Assembly: GCA_016718845.1 (NCBI GenBank) | Contig: JADKCK010000022.1 | Span: 1 to 43,884 of the forward strand | Source of the DNA: Sphingobacteriales bacterium | Lineage (GTDB): Bacteria; Bacteroidota; Bacteroidia; Chitinophagales; UBA2359 | Length of the DNA stretch: 43,884 bases | Direction of reading: 5' to 3' | Position numbers and translations under genes: made by a program | In this document: in pieces, positions 1 to 8,276 of the stretch | Layout: each line of letters opens with the position of its first letter | How positions within the stretch are numbered: position 1 is the stretch's first letter | The notes under the pieces: generated by a model | Told to the model about the DNA's origin: nothing | The model's database searches: none | What the model saw: the letters and a program-made list of their open reading frames with translations, nothing else

Positions 1-121
1 TATAGTGTATCAATAAATAAACAAATAAATACCAACCGCACATTAAGCTTCCATAAATATGGTGTACAATAGCTTGGTCGCCAGTTAGCTTAGATAAACC
101 CAAACAAATAAACACCAACAT
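1..121 (-). CDS. possible membrane-protein fragment, open to left edge
   Basis: On the minus strand a short frame opens at an ATG at 121 and stays open to the window edge, giving about 40 mostly hydrophobic residues (MLVFICLGLSKLTGD, then a VHHIYGSL stretch and a WYLFVYLLI stretch), which looks like one or two membrane segments. An in-frame stop lies about 30 bases upstream of the ATG. I do not recognise a family. Since neighbouring genes are full of indels, this may be the interior of a longer broken gene rather than a true start. Confidence 0.22.
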   Translation of the reverse strand, partial: MLVFICLGLSKLTGDQAIVHHIYGSLMCGWYLFVYLLIHY

Positions 122-360
122 TGCCCAACTACGCGACAACAGTAAACCTACTTACGCTACAAACTGCAATGGAGTAGAATCAACAAAATACTAAAAGGAA
201 CCAATTATAGTAATACGTATAATTAAATAACTGATGTTACACTGTTTCCATTTCAATAATTGAGTGTTTGTATTTTTACATTCAGTCTCGCATTCAATTC
301 TTCGGACCGGCATTATAGGAATAAGGTTAAGAAATCGGCATAAATGAAGCGTTACGAAAG

Positions 361-539
361 ATATACTGTTTGAAGTACGCCACACCGAATCCAGAAATAA
401 AAAGGACTAACAAACCAAGCCTGTAAGTTTAGACCTTTATGGAATGTTGCACATTTTAGCCAATTACTATACTGCCTTGACTTTTTATCTTTTTTTTCAA
501 GAAAAGTAACAAACTTTAACCAGCCGAATGTAGTAGCAA
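361..539 (-). repeat. dispersed ~200-bp intergenic repeat, copy A
   Basis: This segment aligns over its length with 7893-8101 in the same orientation. Both begin (plus strand) with ATACTGTTTGA, then a CCACACCGAA block, and finish with AAGTAACAAACTTT followed by GTAGTAGCAA. The middle is diverged. Neither copy carries a convincing gene: the short minus-strand frames run through repeat sequence. It reads as a non-coding interspersed element or the relic of one. Confidence 0.55.
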
Positions 540-786
540 AGTAAACCACAAATTATTCCAAAAACCCATGCCAACTTATTAGGTAACACCCTGCGCAACA
601 ACACTAAATCGCATATTTCTGTAAAACAGCCTTTCGTTTCAAACAAAAAAAGGTCAACACAAGCAACCGAGGTTGACACTTTTCGCAGCATAGTTATGAA
701 TCCGCTAAACTAAAAGAATAAAATATTTTAATTGCTTTTCAAGTAACAATCTTAGAACTTTATCTTTAATTTAAAACGTACTTTTT
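540..786. other. AT-rich intergenic stretch, nothing recognised
   Basis: Between the repeat copy and the EGF-like gene I see no supported gene, hairpin or promoter. The short minus-strand frames here have no recognisable content and overlap low-complexity A/T runs. Confidence 0.4.
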
Positions 787-1439
787 ATGAAACGAATAAC
801 AACTCGTTTTAGTGTTTTTAACACTATTTGTTTTTAGGGCATTTTGTTTGTTGCTGCCATTGGTTGTGATATTAATTGGTAACGATGCATCGCAAAACAA
901 CGGAACTTGCGAAGACGGAACTCGCCTTTGCCCCCGGGAAGGTTATGGCGGCGATAATTGCGAGCAACCACTAAGCTGCGAAGCGTGAAACCCATGCCCA
1001 ACTGACGCCAACTGTACCATGTTAAACGGCTACCCAGGTGCCAATGCCAAATTTGTTACGAGGGCGACAATTGACCCAACTATTACGCAAACGTTATACG
1101 GGTACAGTAGCGACAATGGACAGTTTTACAACGCCATTGACCAGTGTATTCCTGGCTTTTACTGATACTACTTTTGCTTACACAGAAAAACTATCTCCCG
1201 CTGATATTTGTGGCGAGTTTATTATCGAAACTTTGTGGATTTGGTAGCCCCGCCATTAATGTTAGATGCGTGCTTACAGGTATTACCACTTTAACATCTC
1301 ACCGCAAACAACCGGGTTACGTTTAAGTGTTCGCAATTGGGCAACCGAAGAGGTAGACAGATACTCTTTTTGCAAAAGCGCGGTTCCGTATATCGTTGAA
1401 TACTACGACAATACCACCGATAGCTTAAAGTTGTTTTAA
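787..1439 (+). pseudogene. EGF-like domain lipoprotein, frameshifted
   Basis: The start ATG at 787 gives MKRITTRF; after frame jumps a hydrophobic stretch reaches an AAIGC lipobox near 865, so a lipoprotein signal is likely. It is followed by two EGF-like modules: NGTCEDGT, then a CPEGYGGDNCE-type block, then NPCPTDANCTMLNGYP and a second GYEGDNCDPTITQT-type block, recoverable only by switching frame. The later part (SSDNGQFYNAIDQC, SPADICGEFIIE, VPYIVEYYDNTTDSLKLF, stop at 1437) is typical of small Bacteroidota EGF-like lipoproteins with a C-terminal beta domain. At least five frame changes and several stops are needed. Role unknown; probably outer-surface. It could be an intact gene with sequencing indels. 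Confidence 0.5.
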
Positions 1440-1503
1440 GCTTGCAATCAATTTTTGACTCATGCAATACCTCTGCGTAACATCAGGTAATAATCAAAAG
1501 CAT

Positions 1504-2013
1504 TTATTTAAATTGCTTGTCAATGGCGGCTACAAACCTTTGCAAACCTGGTGGTATCGTAAAGGCGTGTTAAAACACAATTTTACCTTTGCGATTAATT
1601 AGCACATTACGCGTTACGCCACTATCTTCGCGGGCAAAAGTTTGGAATATAGCTGCGTCGAGGTCAAGGGCTAAGGGCTGAGTAACGTTCATGGTTTGGC
1701 AAATTTGGTAGTAGTTTAAGCATTTTCTTTATAATCAACGCTAATTAGCACCAAGCCTTGGTCTTTATAGGCTTGCCAATGTCGGCTTCTTTATATGTGG
1801 TATTCCGGCACGGCACACCGCACCACCTTGCCGAAATTGTAACATAATTACCTTACCTTTCAGTTTTTTTAGGGTAGTACTTGTGCCGTCGGGGTAGGTA
1901 ATAATAAGGTTATTTTTTACCTTATCGCCAACTTTAACTATATAGCCGCGGTCGGCGGGCTGCTCGTGGGTTTGTGCAAAGGCAGTATTTAATCCGCCCA
2001 AAATCAAAGCCAT
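1504..2013 (-). pseudogene. TlpA-like thioredoxin-fold protein, frameshifted
   Basis: The start at 2013 gives MALILGGLNTAFAQ, a short signal peptide, followed by a periplasmic redoxin beginning VKVGDKVKNNLIITYPDG. KGKVIMLQF precedes the active-site region, which reads GAVCRAGIPHI where the family has WC-x-x-C followed by E-x-P; the WCxxC motif is damaged by indels. In other frames the fold continues with LALDLDAAIFQTFAREDSGVTRNVLINRKGKIV and ends AAIDKQFK at 1504. The preserved GVTRNVLINRKGKI strand is characteristic of the AhpC/TSA-Redoxin family. Expected role: thiol-disulfide exchange in the periplasm. About 170 codons, a normal size. It is preceded by a G-free leader. Confidence 0.65.
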
Positions 2014-2099
2014 AATAAGTAGTAAGGGGTAAATGGTAAATGGTAAGTTGTAAGTTGTGTGTAAATGGTAAGTGGTAAAATGGTAAGTTTATTTGTTTG
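2014..2099 (-). repeat. G-free repetitive leader upstream of the TlpA-like gene
   Basis: Eighty-six consecutive bases without a single C on the plus strand, i.e. without G on the coding strand of the gene starting at 2013. The tract is built from degenerate GGTAAATGGTAAGTTG-like units (coding strand TTACCATTTACAACTT-like). It touches the start codon directly and contains no Shine-Dalgarno sequence. Confidence 0.7.
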
Positions 2100-2291
2100 C
2101 CGTTTGTGGTTTTTTTCGATGGAGAGGTGTTTGCAAAAATGTGCATTTTAGTGTGTTTTTTTGGTGATGATGATGTGTGTTTTAGGGGTAGTAGCGATAC
2201 TTGTATCGCTATCAATTGTTGTTTGCCGATAGACGTATGCAGGTACCAGTTATAATCAACAAAAAAACATTTTGGTTGATTATTTTATAAC

Positions 2292-2324
2292 AAAGCGAAG
2301 ATATTTGGCAAATATCTTCGCTTT
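2292..2324. terminator. bidirectional hairpin terminator
   Basis: Perfect inverted repeat: AAAGCGAAGATATTTG at 2292-2307 pairs with CAAATATCTTCGCTTT at 2309-2324, leaving a tight central loop; flanked by A/T runs. It lies just downstream of the aspartokinase stop (2330, minus strand) and probably ends that transcript before the TlpA-like gene. Confidence 0.7.
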
Positions 2325-2329
2325 ATTGC

Positions 2330-3607
2330 TTATGTGGGTGTTTTGTTAGGGCAGTTATTATTTAACCACCATTTGTATGAGAGGTCGGCTTTTGCTCCAA
2401 CAATATTTCGCGGGTTTGGGTATACAGCAATGGCTTCGGGGGTGTAGTGGCGCATGGTTATTAGTTCTAAACCCTTCGTTTTATGCACGGTATAGTTTGC
2501 CGTTAACCTCGTGCAGTCCCGGTTATGCGGTTGGGGTGTTAGTCGATACACGCCGAGAAGCTAATGGCGGCGGTTTGGGTTGTTGGTTTTAATGCGGTGT
2601 TGGGCAAATAGTTGTAAATGTTGTTTAAGTTTCTTTCGGCTACAAACCGAAAATCGTTGCTTTGGACAGATAACAACAACTGGTTTTTTTGATAACCATT
2701 TACCGGTGGCAAAACCGTGCCTTCAGCAACTGTGCTAGGTACTATGGGTTCCGTTTTCGGTGGGCTTAACAAACGAGCGTACATATAGCGGTATGTTTTT
2801 GTTTTGCAATGGTTTAATGGTTTGGGGTGGATAACATGCGGCTTAGTAGGTCATCTCGATGGCTTCGTAGTACGACAATAACGGGGATAAGCACCGCATT
2901 GTTCAATACGGGTCGGCTTCAAAATGCCTGGTACGTCTTTCCACACGGTCATGGCATCGGCATCGAGCAGGTTAGGAAACACGGCGGCGGTATAGTCCGA
3001 GCCTCCGCTTCCAAAGTGGTGGTAAGCCCTATGGTTCCGCCTATAAAACCCCTAGGTAATAATTATTTTGTTGTTGTCTAACATTTGGGCAGCACCGACA
3101 GCACGCCGGCCGATCTCTCTTCCAGTTTATCTGCCCTTCGCGGTAGGTGTTATCGGTGCGCAGCAAACGTCGAGCGTCGAGTTACCTTACCCCCATTCGG
3201 CATTCGTTGAGGTAATCCGATACGATTAGGGTGGGGCATGTTCGCCGAGTGATACTATCTGGTCGTATTCGTAGCTATATGTGTTGATGGGGTGGTTAAA
3301 ACGTTGAGCTACGGCAGCAAAAGCTCGTTCTCGATGAGGGTAACATGGGGTGAAGTCGTGACCAAAAAGTTCGCGACTGACAGATAGGTGTTGTTCTTTG
3401 ATTTGGTTTAATAAATCGGCGGCATTGCCTTTTGGTAATAGTAGGCGTCGACTACTTCTTCTGAGGGCGTTGGTTGTTCGGGGCCCATTGCCGATACTAT
3501 TATTACAATACGGTGCCTCGTTGTTAAAGCGTGCAACAATATCGGCTACATTGTTACGGCTGGAGCATCTTTACCGATGCTCCGCCAAACTTAAATACGT
3601 GTAACAT
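2330..3607 (-). pseudogene. lysC: aspartate kinase, frameshifted
   Basis: The start at 3607 gives MLHVFKFGGASVKDAPAV, the N-terminal phosphate-binding motif of aspartokinases (KFGGxSV). Further segments in changing frames are KGNAADLLNQIKEQHLSVSRELFG, INTYSYEYDQIVSLGE, IVSDYLNECRMG, NKNIPLYVRSFVKPTE (start of the ACT region), PVNGYQKNQLLLSVQSNDFRFVAE and finally KGLELITMRHYTPEAIA near the C-terminus, as in monofunctional Bacteroidota aspartokinases. The enzyme phosphorylates L-aspartate at the entry to lysine, threonine and methionine synthesis. About 425 codons, the usual length, but ten or so indels are required to read it. Homology is clear; whether the lesions are real is not. Confidence 0.75.
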
Positions 3608-3609
3608 GC

Positions 3610-3674
3610 TGTTTTAAATTGTTAATTGTAAATTGTTAATGGTTAATGGTTGGTGTGTGTGGTGTTTGAAGGGG
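3610..3674 (-). repeat. G-free repetitive leader upstream of aspartokinase
   Basis: Sixty-five bases without C on the plus strand (no G on the coding strand), made of AATTGTTAATTGTAAATTG and TTAATGGTTAATGGTTGG-like units. It starts three bases upstream of the aspartokinase ATG at 3607. Confidence 0.65.
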
Positions 3675-5012
3675 CAGAGGGGATTTGGCTAGGTTTAATC
3701 GTTTTGCGGTATTTGTTATGCTTGGTTTTGTTTTGGTTTTGCGTTCTACAATCAATACCATATTTAGGTATACCACCAGTAACATAATTTTTAAGATGTA
3801 GTTTAACAGGGTATTTTGTAGGCGGTAGCCGACAACCATTGCACATCGAGCTGCCATAAGAACAAAGTTAACAACAAGAATGCCGTTATAGCTGCAATGG
3901 GGTAGGTATTTTGTAGTGTTGTTGCCCCCAAATGTACGACACTATCATCATGGCGGCATAACATGCCAACGTTGCCCACGCCGAGCCTATGTAACCATAG
4001 TAGGTATCCAGATAAGGTTTAATATAATAGTGACAAATGCCCCAAACACCGAAAGAGGCCCAAGGGTTGTTTTATTAGTTAATTTATACTAAATGGCTAC
4101 GTTGTAGGATATGCTCAAACACAAGTTGGCAAGCAACAAATGGGTACTATTGCCAAACCTTGTGGTAGTTAACGCTAACTAAATGTTTGATAAGGGTAAA
4201 AACAGCATCACACCCAAAAATAAATAAGTTCACAATGGTAAAATAGCGGGTGATGTAGGCGTAGGTTTGGGTGCATTTTTTCTTTGGCTTGTGCAAAGAA
4301 AGGTTCGGCACCCATTTTAAACGCTTGGGGCAAAAAGTGTCATCAATATGCTTAGTTTATAACACGTTTCATAGATACCCAATTGTGCCATATTGGTGGC
4401 AGAGTCGTAGAGCAGTAGGTATTTAAGAATTACGCGGTCGAGCATTTCGTTGATGCCGCCCGCCAAACCTTACCACTATTAAAGGTGTGCCAGAGCAGCA
4501 TTTTTTGAGTAGGGGCGTGTCAATATTCCATTTTAGTTGTTTTAACTCGGGCAATAGCAATGCCAGTTATGGCGCCAGCCGCCAAATTACTGATAAAGAT
4601 AGCCAATGCCAAAGCTAGGTTATACCAACTGCCAACGAGGGCGGTTTGGGCGATAAGATGGGGCAAGCTACTAAAAGAACAAGTTTAAACCAATGCTAAC
4701 CACAACATTGATGCGCACAAAAGCAAAACGTTTGGGGTGTTCATCGTATCGCATTTGGCAAAGGGCAATGCCGTTAGGGTATCAAACCCAGCATCAGCAG
4801 TATGTAAACAAGGCAGTTGTGTGGTTGGCGTATCCCAAACTAACCGATAAGGTAGGCGATAGCAATAACAAAGCGGTTGTTAGTAAAACAGTGCTACCCG
4901 CCAACGACCAAAAGGCGGTGCTGTATACGTTCGAGGGGTGTTCGATTCTTGACGTAGCGAAAATAGGCGGTTTCCATGTGCCAAGAGTACAAGACCATTA
5001 AAACCCGATACG
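3636..5012 (-). pseudogene. oligosaccharide/LPS flippase (Wzx/MATE-like), frameshifted and 5'-truncated
   Basis: Minus-strand segments in changing frames spell a polytopic transporter: LVLYSWHMETAYFRYVKN at the left of the protein (the METAxFR signature near helix 2-3 of Bacteroidota polysaccharide exporters), hydrophobic helices, a stretch resembling LPPIWHNWVSMKRVIN, QAFKMGAEPFFAQAKEK (the F-R/K-x-AxEPFF signature of the second half), then ELIYFWV and VVGYRLQNTLLNYILKI near the C-terminus. Expected role: flipping lipid-linked oligosaccharides across the inner membrane. The first about 50-70 residues are absent because the gene abuts the end of the GldA-like gene at about 5012. Very many indels. 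No partner glycosyltransferases are visible. Confidence 0.55.
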
Positions 5013-5878
5013 TTGTAGTGTTAGTAGTATTAGGTTATTTTGTACGGCAAACTCAAACACTTTGGGTCGGGCATCGTGTTGATTATTGACAGTAAGGTGG
5101 TACTTGTTGCCATCTAGGTGGGTAGCTTGTGTTACGTGTTCAATTTTTTCAAGTTTTTGGGTAGATACGTGTTGGTTAAACTCCACAAGCAACAATGTTT
5201 GTTGATTGGTTCGTTGGCCCTTGTAATTGTTCGGCGGTGCCGTTGGCAAACAATTCTGCCTTTGTTAATAATTAGTACGCGGTTGCAAAGGGCTTGTAAT
5301 TCTTGCATAATGTGGGTTGATAGGATAACGGTTTTTTTTTCTGCCTAATGTTTTATCAGTTGGCGTATCTCTGCCAATTGGTTGGGTCTAGCCTGGTGGT
5401 TGCCGCTCGTCGAGTATCAACACTTTGGGGTCGTGTATCATGGCTTGTGCCAGCCCAACGCGTTGTCGGTAGCCCTAGATAGTTGCCCCATTTTTTTATG
5501 TTGTTCGGCGGTTAGTCCCGTGGTATGTATCATCTCCTCGACGCGTTGTTGGGTGTGTTTGCCTAACTTATGCAGGTGAGCTACAAACTCGAGGTATTCA
5601 CGCACAAACATATCGAGGTATAGTGGGTTGTTTTCGGGTAGATAACCAATTTGTTGGCGCACCTCTATTGGGTTTTTGAGTATATCGTAGCCACATACTA
5701 AGGCGGTACCGCTTGTTGGTGGTACGTAGCAGGTTAGCATTTTCATGGTGGTTGATTTTCCGGCACCGTTGGGTCCTAAAAAACCAAGTATTTCGCCTTC
5801 TTTTGCTTCAAACGATACCTTATCTACGGCATGTTGCGAGCCATATATTTTAGTAAGTTGATTAACTTGTATGGACAT
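5013..5878 (-). pseudogene. gldA: GldA-like ABC transporter ATP-binding protein, frameshifted
   Basis: The start at 5878 gives MSIQVNQLTKIYGSQHAVDK, then Walker A GPNGAGKST (about residues 35-43), Q-loop region IGYLPENNPLY, and after a frame jump near 5480 the signature region read as LSKGYRQRVGLAQAMIHDPK, followed by a damaged Walker B/D-loop (LILDE). The C-terminal accessory domain (KLEKIEHVTQATHLDGN, VFEFAVQNNLILLTLQ) matches the GldA type rather than short generic ATPases. GldA with GldF/GldG forms an ABC complex tied to gliding motility in Bacteroidota; GldF/GldG are not seen here. The last about 15 residues are missing where the frame runs into the flippase. A generic ABC-2 type ATPase is the alternative. 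Confidence 0.65.
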
Positions 5879-5880
5879 GG

Positions 5881-5974
5881 TATACTAATTATGAATTATT
5901 AATTGTAAATTATAAATTGTAAGGGACAAATTGCAATTTATAAGTGGTAAAGGTTGGGGTGTTATTGTTTGGTG
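5881..5974 (-). repeat. G-poor AT-rich leader upstream of the GldA-like gene
   Basis: Two C-free runs on the plus strand (5886-5926 and 5935-5974) separated by a single short C-containing patch. The first is a tandem of TAATTATGAATTATTAATTG/TAAATTATAAATTG-like units. On the coding strand this is a nearly G-free leader directly before the start codon, like those at 2014 and 3610. Confidence 0.55.
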
Positions 5975-6112
5975 GCAATTAGCTTGTTTGATGTTGGGCT
6001 TAATTGCTTTTAAGGTAGCACCTACATTGGCAACATTAGGTTAAACCCATTATTGGTACACCATAAACGGTTTTAGGCGCACAAAGTTAGGTAAAAATGG
6101 TGGATTGTTGTA

Positions 6113-6140
6113 TTGGGTTGGCTTATTTTAGCTAACTTTG
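6113..6140 (+). promoter_or_regulatory. Bacteroidota-type promoter for the TrpF-like gene
   Basis: TTG at 6113-6115, 17-base spacer, TAACTTTG at 6133-6140, 60 bases before the ATG at 6200. A similar CAAAGTTA (TAACTTTG on the minus strand) at 6082-6089 may serve the divergent gldA-like gene, without a clear -33 element. Confidence 0.45.
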
Positions 6141-6199
6141 TGGCTTGTTTTAACGATTATTAATTGTCGATTATCTATAATCAAACAGCCACTTCAATT

Positions 6200-6839
6200 A
6201 TGCGGAGCTTTTGCACTAAGGTAAAAGCTAACAGCATCAACAACCTATCCGATGGGTTATTTTGCCACTTTTGCCGAGTGGGTAGGTTTTAATTTTAATC
6301 CACAAAACCCAAATGGCATTGATTTACCTACCGCCGTAATGATTACGGGGTTGGTTACAGGTCCGCGCATTGTTGGCGAGTTCGACGATTTACCGCCCGA
6401 AACCATCAACAATATTGCCCAAGAGCTGCCAAATTGATACGATACAAACCGACCTCGATTTGTCGGGTAGTTATTTATTGCCCATCATATCAACCGTTAT
6501 TTACGCATTGTTATTTTGCCAACCAGCACCGCTACGGATATTTTGGAGGTGATAGAAATGCCAAGGAGTGTCGTATTTTTTGGTTCGATTTTTCAAACAC
6601 ATCAACTAACATGGGATAGTGTTGAGCAACATGCAAGTGTTCATCTGCCATTTTTACAGCATCTTTGTAGAACATACCCTATATTGTTGGCGGCGGTATT
6701 TACGGCAGCAAATGTATTGCCTATAGTAAACGGTATAGGTGCGGCTGGTATTGCCTTGCTTGGTGGCAACGAGCTACAACCCGGTATGCGCTTGTTTGAC
6801 GATGTGCAAGATATTGTAGAGCAATTAGAAATTTTTTGA
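6200..6839 (+). pseudogene. TrpF-like (phosphoribosylanthranilate isomerase family) barrel, frameshifted
   Basis: Starts MRSFCTKVKANSINNLSD, then after a one-base jump YFATFAEWVGFNFNPQNP, ITGLVTGPRIVGEFDDLP, INNIAQELP, and in other frames DTIQTDLDLSGSYLLPI and GIGAAGIALLGGNELQPGMRLFDDV plus VEQLEIF at the end. The order (N-terminal KVK strand, GFNFNPxSP, GxxxVGEF, C-terminal GG-x-E-x-x-PG-x-x-x-F) fits a divergent TrpF paralogue of about 210 residues found in Bacteroidota. Catalysis of the Amadori step in tryptophan synthesis is the family activity, but the N-terminal CGM motif of true TrpF is not seen and no trp genes are nearby, so the substrate is uncertain. Three or four frameshifts. Confidence 0.5.
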
Positions 6840-6948
6840 TTAGACAGCTAATGGTATGCGCTAAATGGCATTGAGCTTTTTTAGTTTCTTTTCATTTTTT
6901 TTCATCAACATCAAATTTTAACCACACAAGCTATTTAATCTTTATACC

Positions 6949-7880
6949 ATGAGCAGCAAAAACCCCCACAATCATCAATTAACCTTGCATTGGTATAGCC
7001 GCCTAATGAATTGGTATAGATGGAACGATGCCGTACAAATACCTTTTTTTAACCCTGCGGCGCGTTTGGCATTAGGGGCAAAACAGGTGATTGATAAATG
7101 GCAAACCGACCGCTTTTGTGCCAACAAAACCACCGAATTAGAGCAATGGCTACACAACACGCAATTGTTTTTGTGTTTTCGAGTCCGTTCGGGGTACTGC
7201 TTTAACCGATTTGTTTTTGAACACTGCCCAATATGCACAAATAGAACACGAAGCCAATATTGTTGATTACCCGGCATTTGCCCGAGCTATACAACAGCCG
7301 CAAGATGCCTACTGCTATATAAACGATTTTAGGTTAAAGGATATGTTTAAGCGGGCATACACCAAAAAAATGCCTATTTATGGCGAGATAAATCCGTTTT
7401 TGGCATTGCATTGTGCGGCTATTGCTGCGGCATTACCAGCGGCAAAGCGGTTTCATTTGGTAAAAGATGGGCGGTCGGTGGTGCGGTCTATGTTTTCGCG
7501 CACCAAATTAGGGGCAAAGACCCCATGTCAAAGCCCATTTTTCCGCCACCAAACGACCCATATAGCGATAAATGGCAACACCTAACACGTTTTGAGCGCT
7601 TATGTTGGCAATGGCAGTTCGAAAACCGATTTATGCGGATAGCACATACCTATCCAAACCGTTTGTATTTTGAGTTGTTGAGCAAAGATTACGATTATTT
7701 TAAAACACACCTGCTCGACCCACTTGGCTTACACATTAGTGCCGATGTTTGGCAAGATTATGTAAATACGCCCAAAAACGAGTCGGCGGTTTACCGTATG
7801 CCGCACCACACACAATGGACAATTCGAAGACAAACGCCGCTTTTGAGTAAATATGCGGCGAGGAAATGAGCGATGTATGA
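6949..7880 (+). pseudogene. sulfotransferase-family protein, frameshifted
   Basis: Starts MSSKNPHNHQLTLHWYSRLM. The PAPS 5'-phosphosulfate loop survives as FVFSSP followed by a frame jump; restoring one base near 7185 gives SSPRSGTALTD. Next come FLNTAQYAQIEHEANIVDYP, PIYGEINPFLALHCAAIAAA and HLVKDGRSVVRSMFSR (the 3'-phosphate binding R-S-x-x-x-S-R motif), then DKWQHLTRFERLCWQWQFEN and YPNRLYFELLSKDYDYFKTHLLDPLG. The C-terminal FW-x-x-CGEEM motif can be read across two more indels, ending at 7880. Family role: transfer of sulfate from PAPS to a glycan or other acceptor. About 310 codons, normal size. Acceptor unknown. Confidence 0.65.
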
Positions 7881-7892
7881 ATGGCAATAATA

Positions 7893-8101
7893 AAATACTG
7901 TTTGAGACACCCCACACCGAACTTTGAAATAAAGCTGATAAGCAAAGCGTAGTTTGACAGTTTCGATGACTGGCGTGTCGAGTTTATTTTTTCAGCGTAA
8001 TGCTGCCTAATCCGCCAATTAAATACAGCCTTAACTTTTGGTGTCACTTTTTTGGTCAAGAAAAAAGTAACAAACTTTTAAAGGATGGTAAGTAGTAGCA
8101 A
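7893..8101 (-). repeat. dispersed ~200-bp intergenic repeat, copy B
   Basis: Counterpart of 361-539, same orientation: ATACTGTTTGAG, CCACACCGAA, ATAAAGC, then AAGTAACAAACTTTT and GTAGTAGCAA. It lies directly downstream of the sulfotransferase stop, and the remaining sequence to 8217 has no supported gene. Confidence 0.55.
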
Positions 8102-8217
8102 CCTAATAACAAATTACCTCCAAAGCCTTCAGCATTTTATATAAAACCCTGATTATCAACCGTTTTTGAAAAAGTCACCGAAAGGAGGGTTTGTGTAAAC
8201 GCTTGCTATTGTTTCTG

Positions 8218-8248
8218 TTTGGTCAAGCCGTTTTTTAGCCTACCTTTG
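8218..8248 (+). promoter_or_regulatory. Bacteroidota-type promoter for the T9SS type B protein
   Basis: TTTG at 8218-8221, 19-base spacer, TACCTTTG at 8241-8248; the ATG follows at 8277. Confidence 0.55.
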
Positions 8249-8276
8249 TGGGTGTTCAATAAACCCTTTTACCAAC

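Noticed and set aside
7736..8059. Minus-strand gene MTKKVTPKVKAVF
   Set aside because: Overlaps the dispersed repeat and the sulfotransferase 3' end; the copy at 361-539 does not conserve it.
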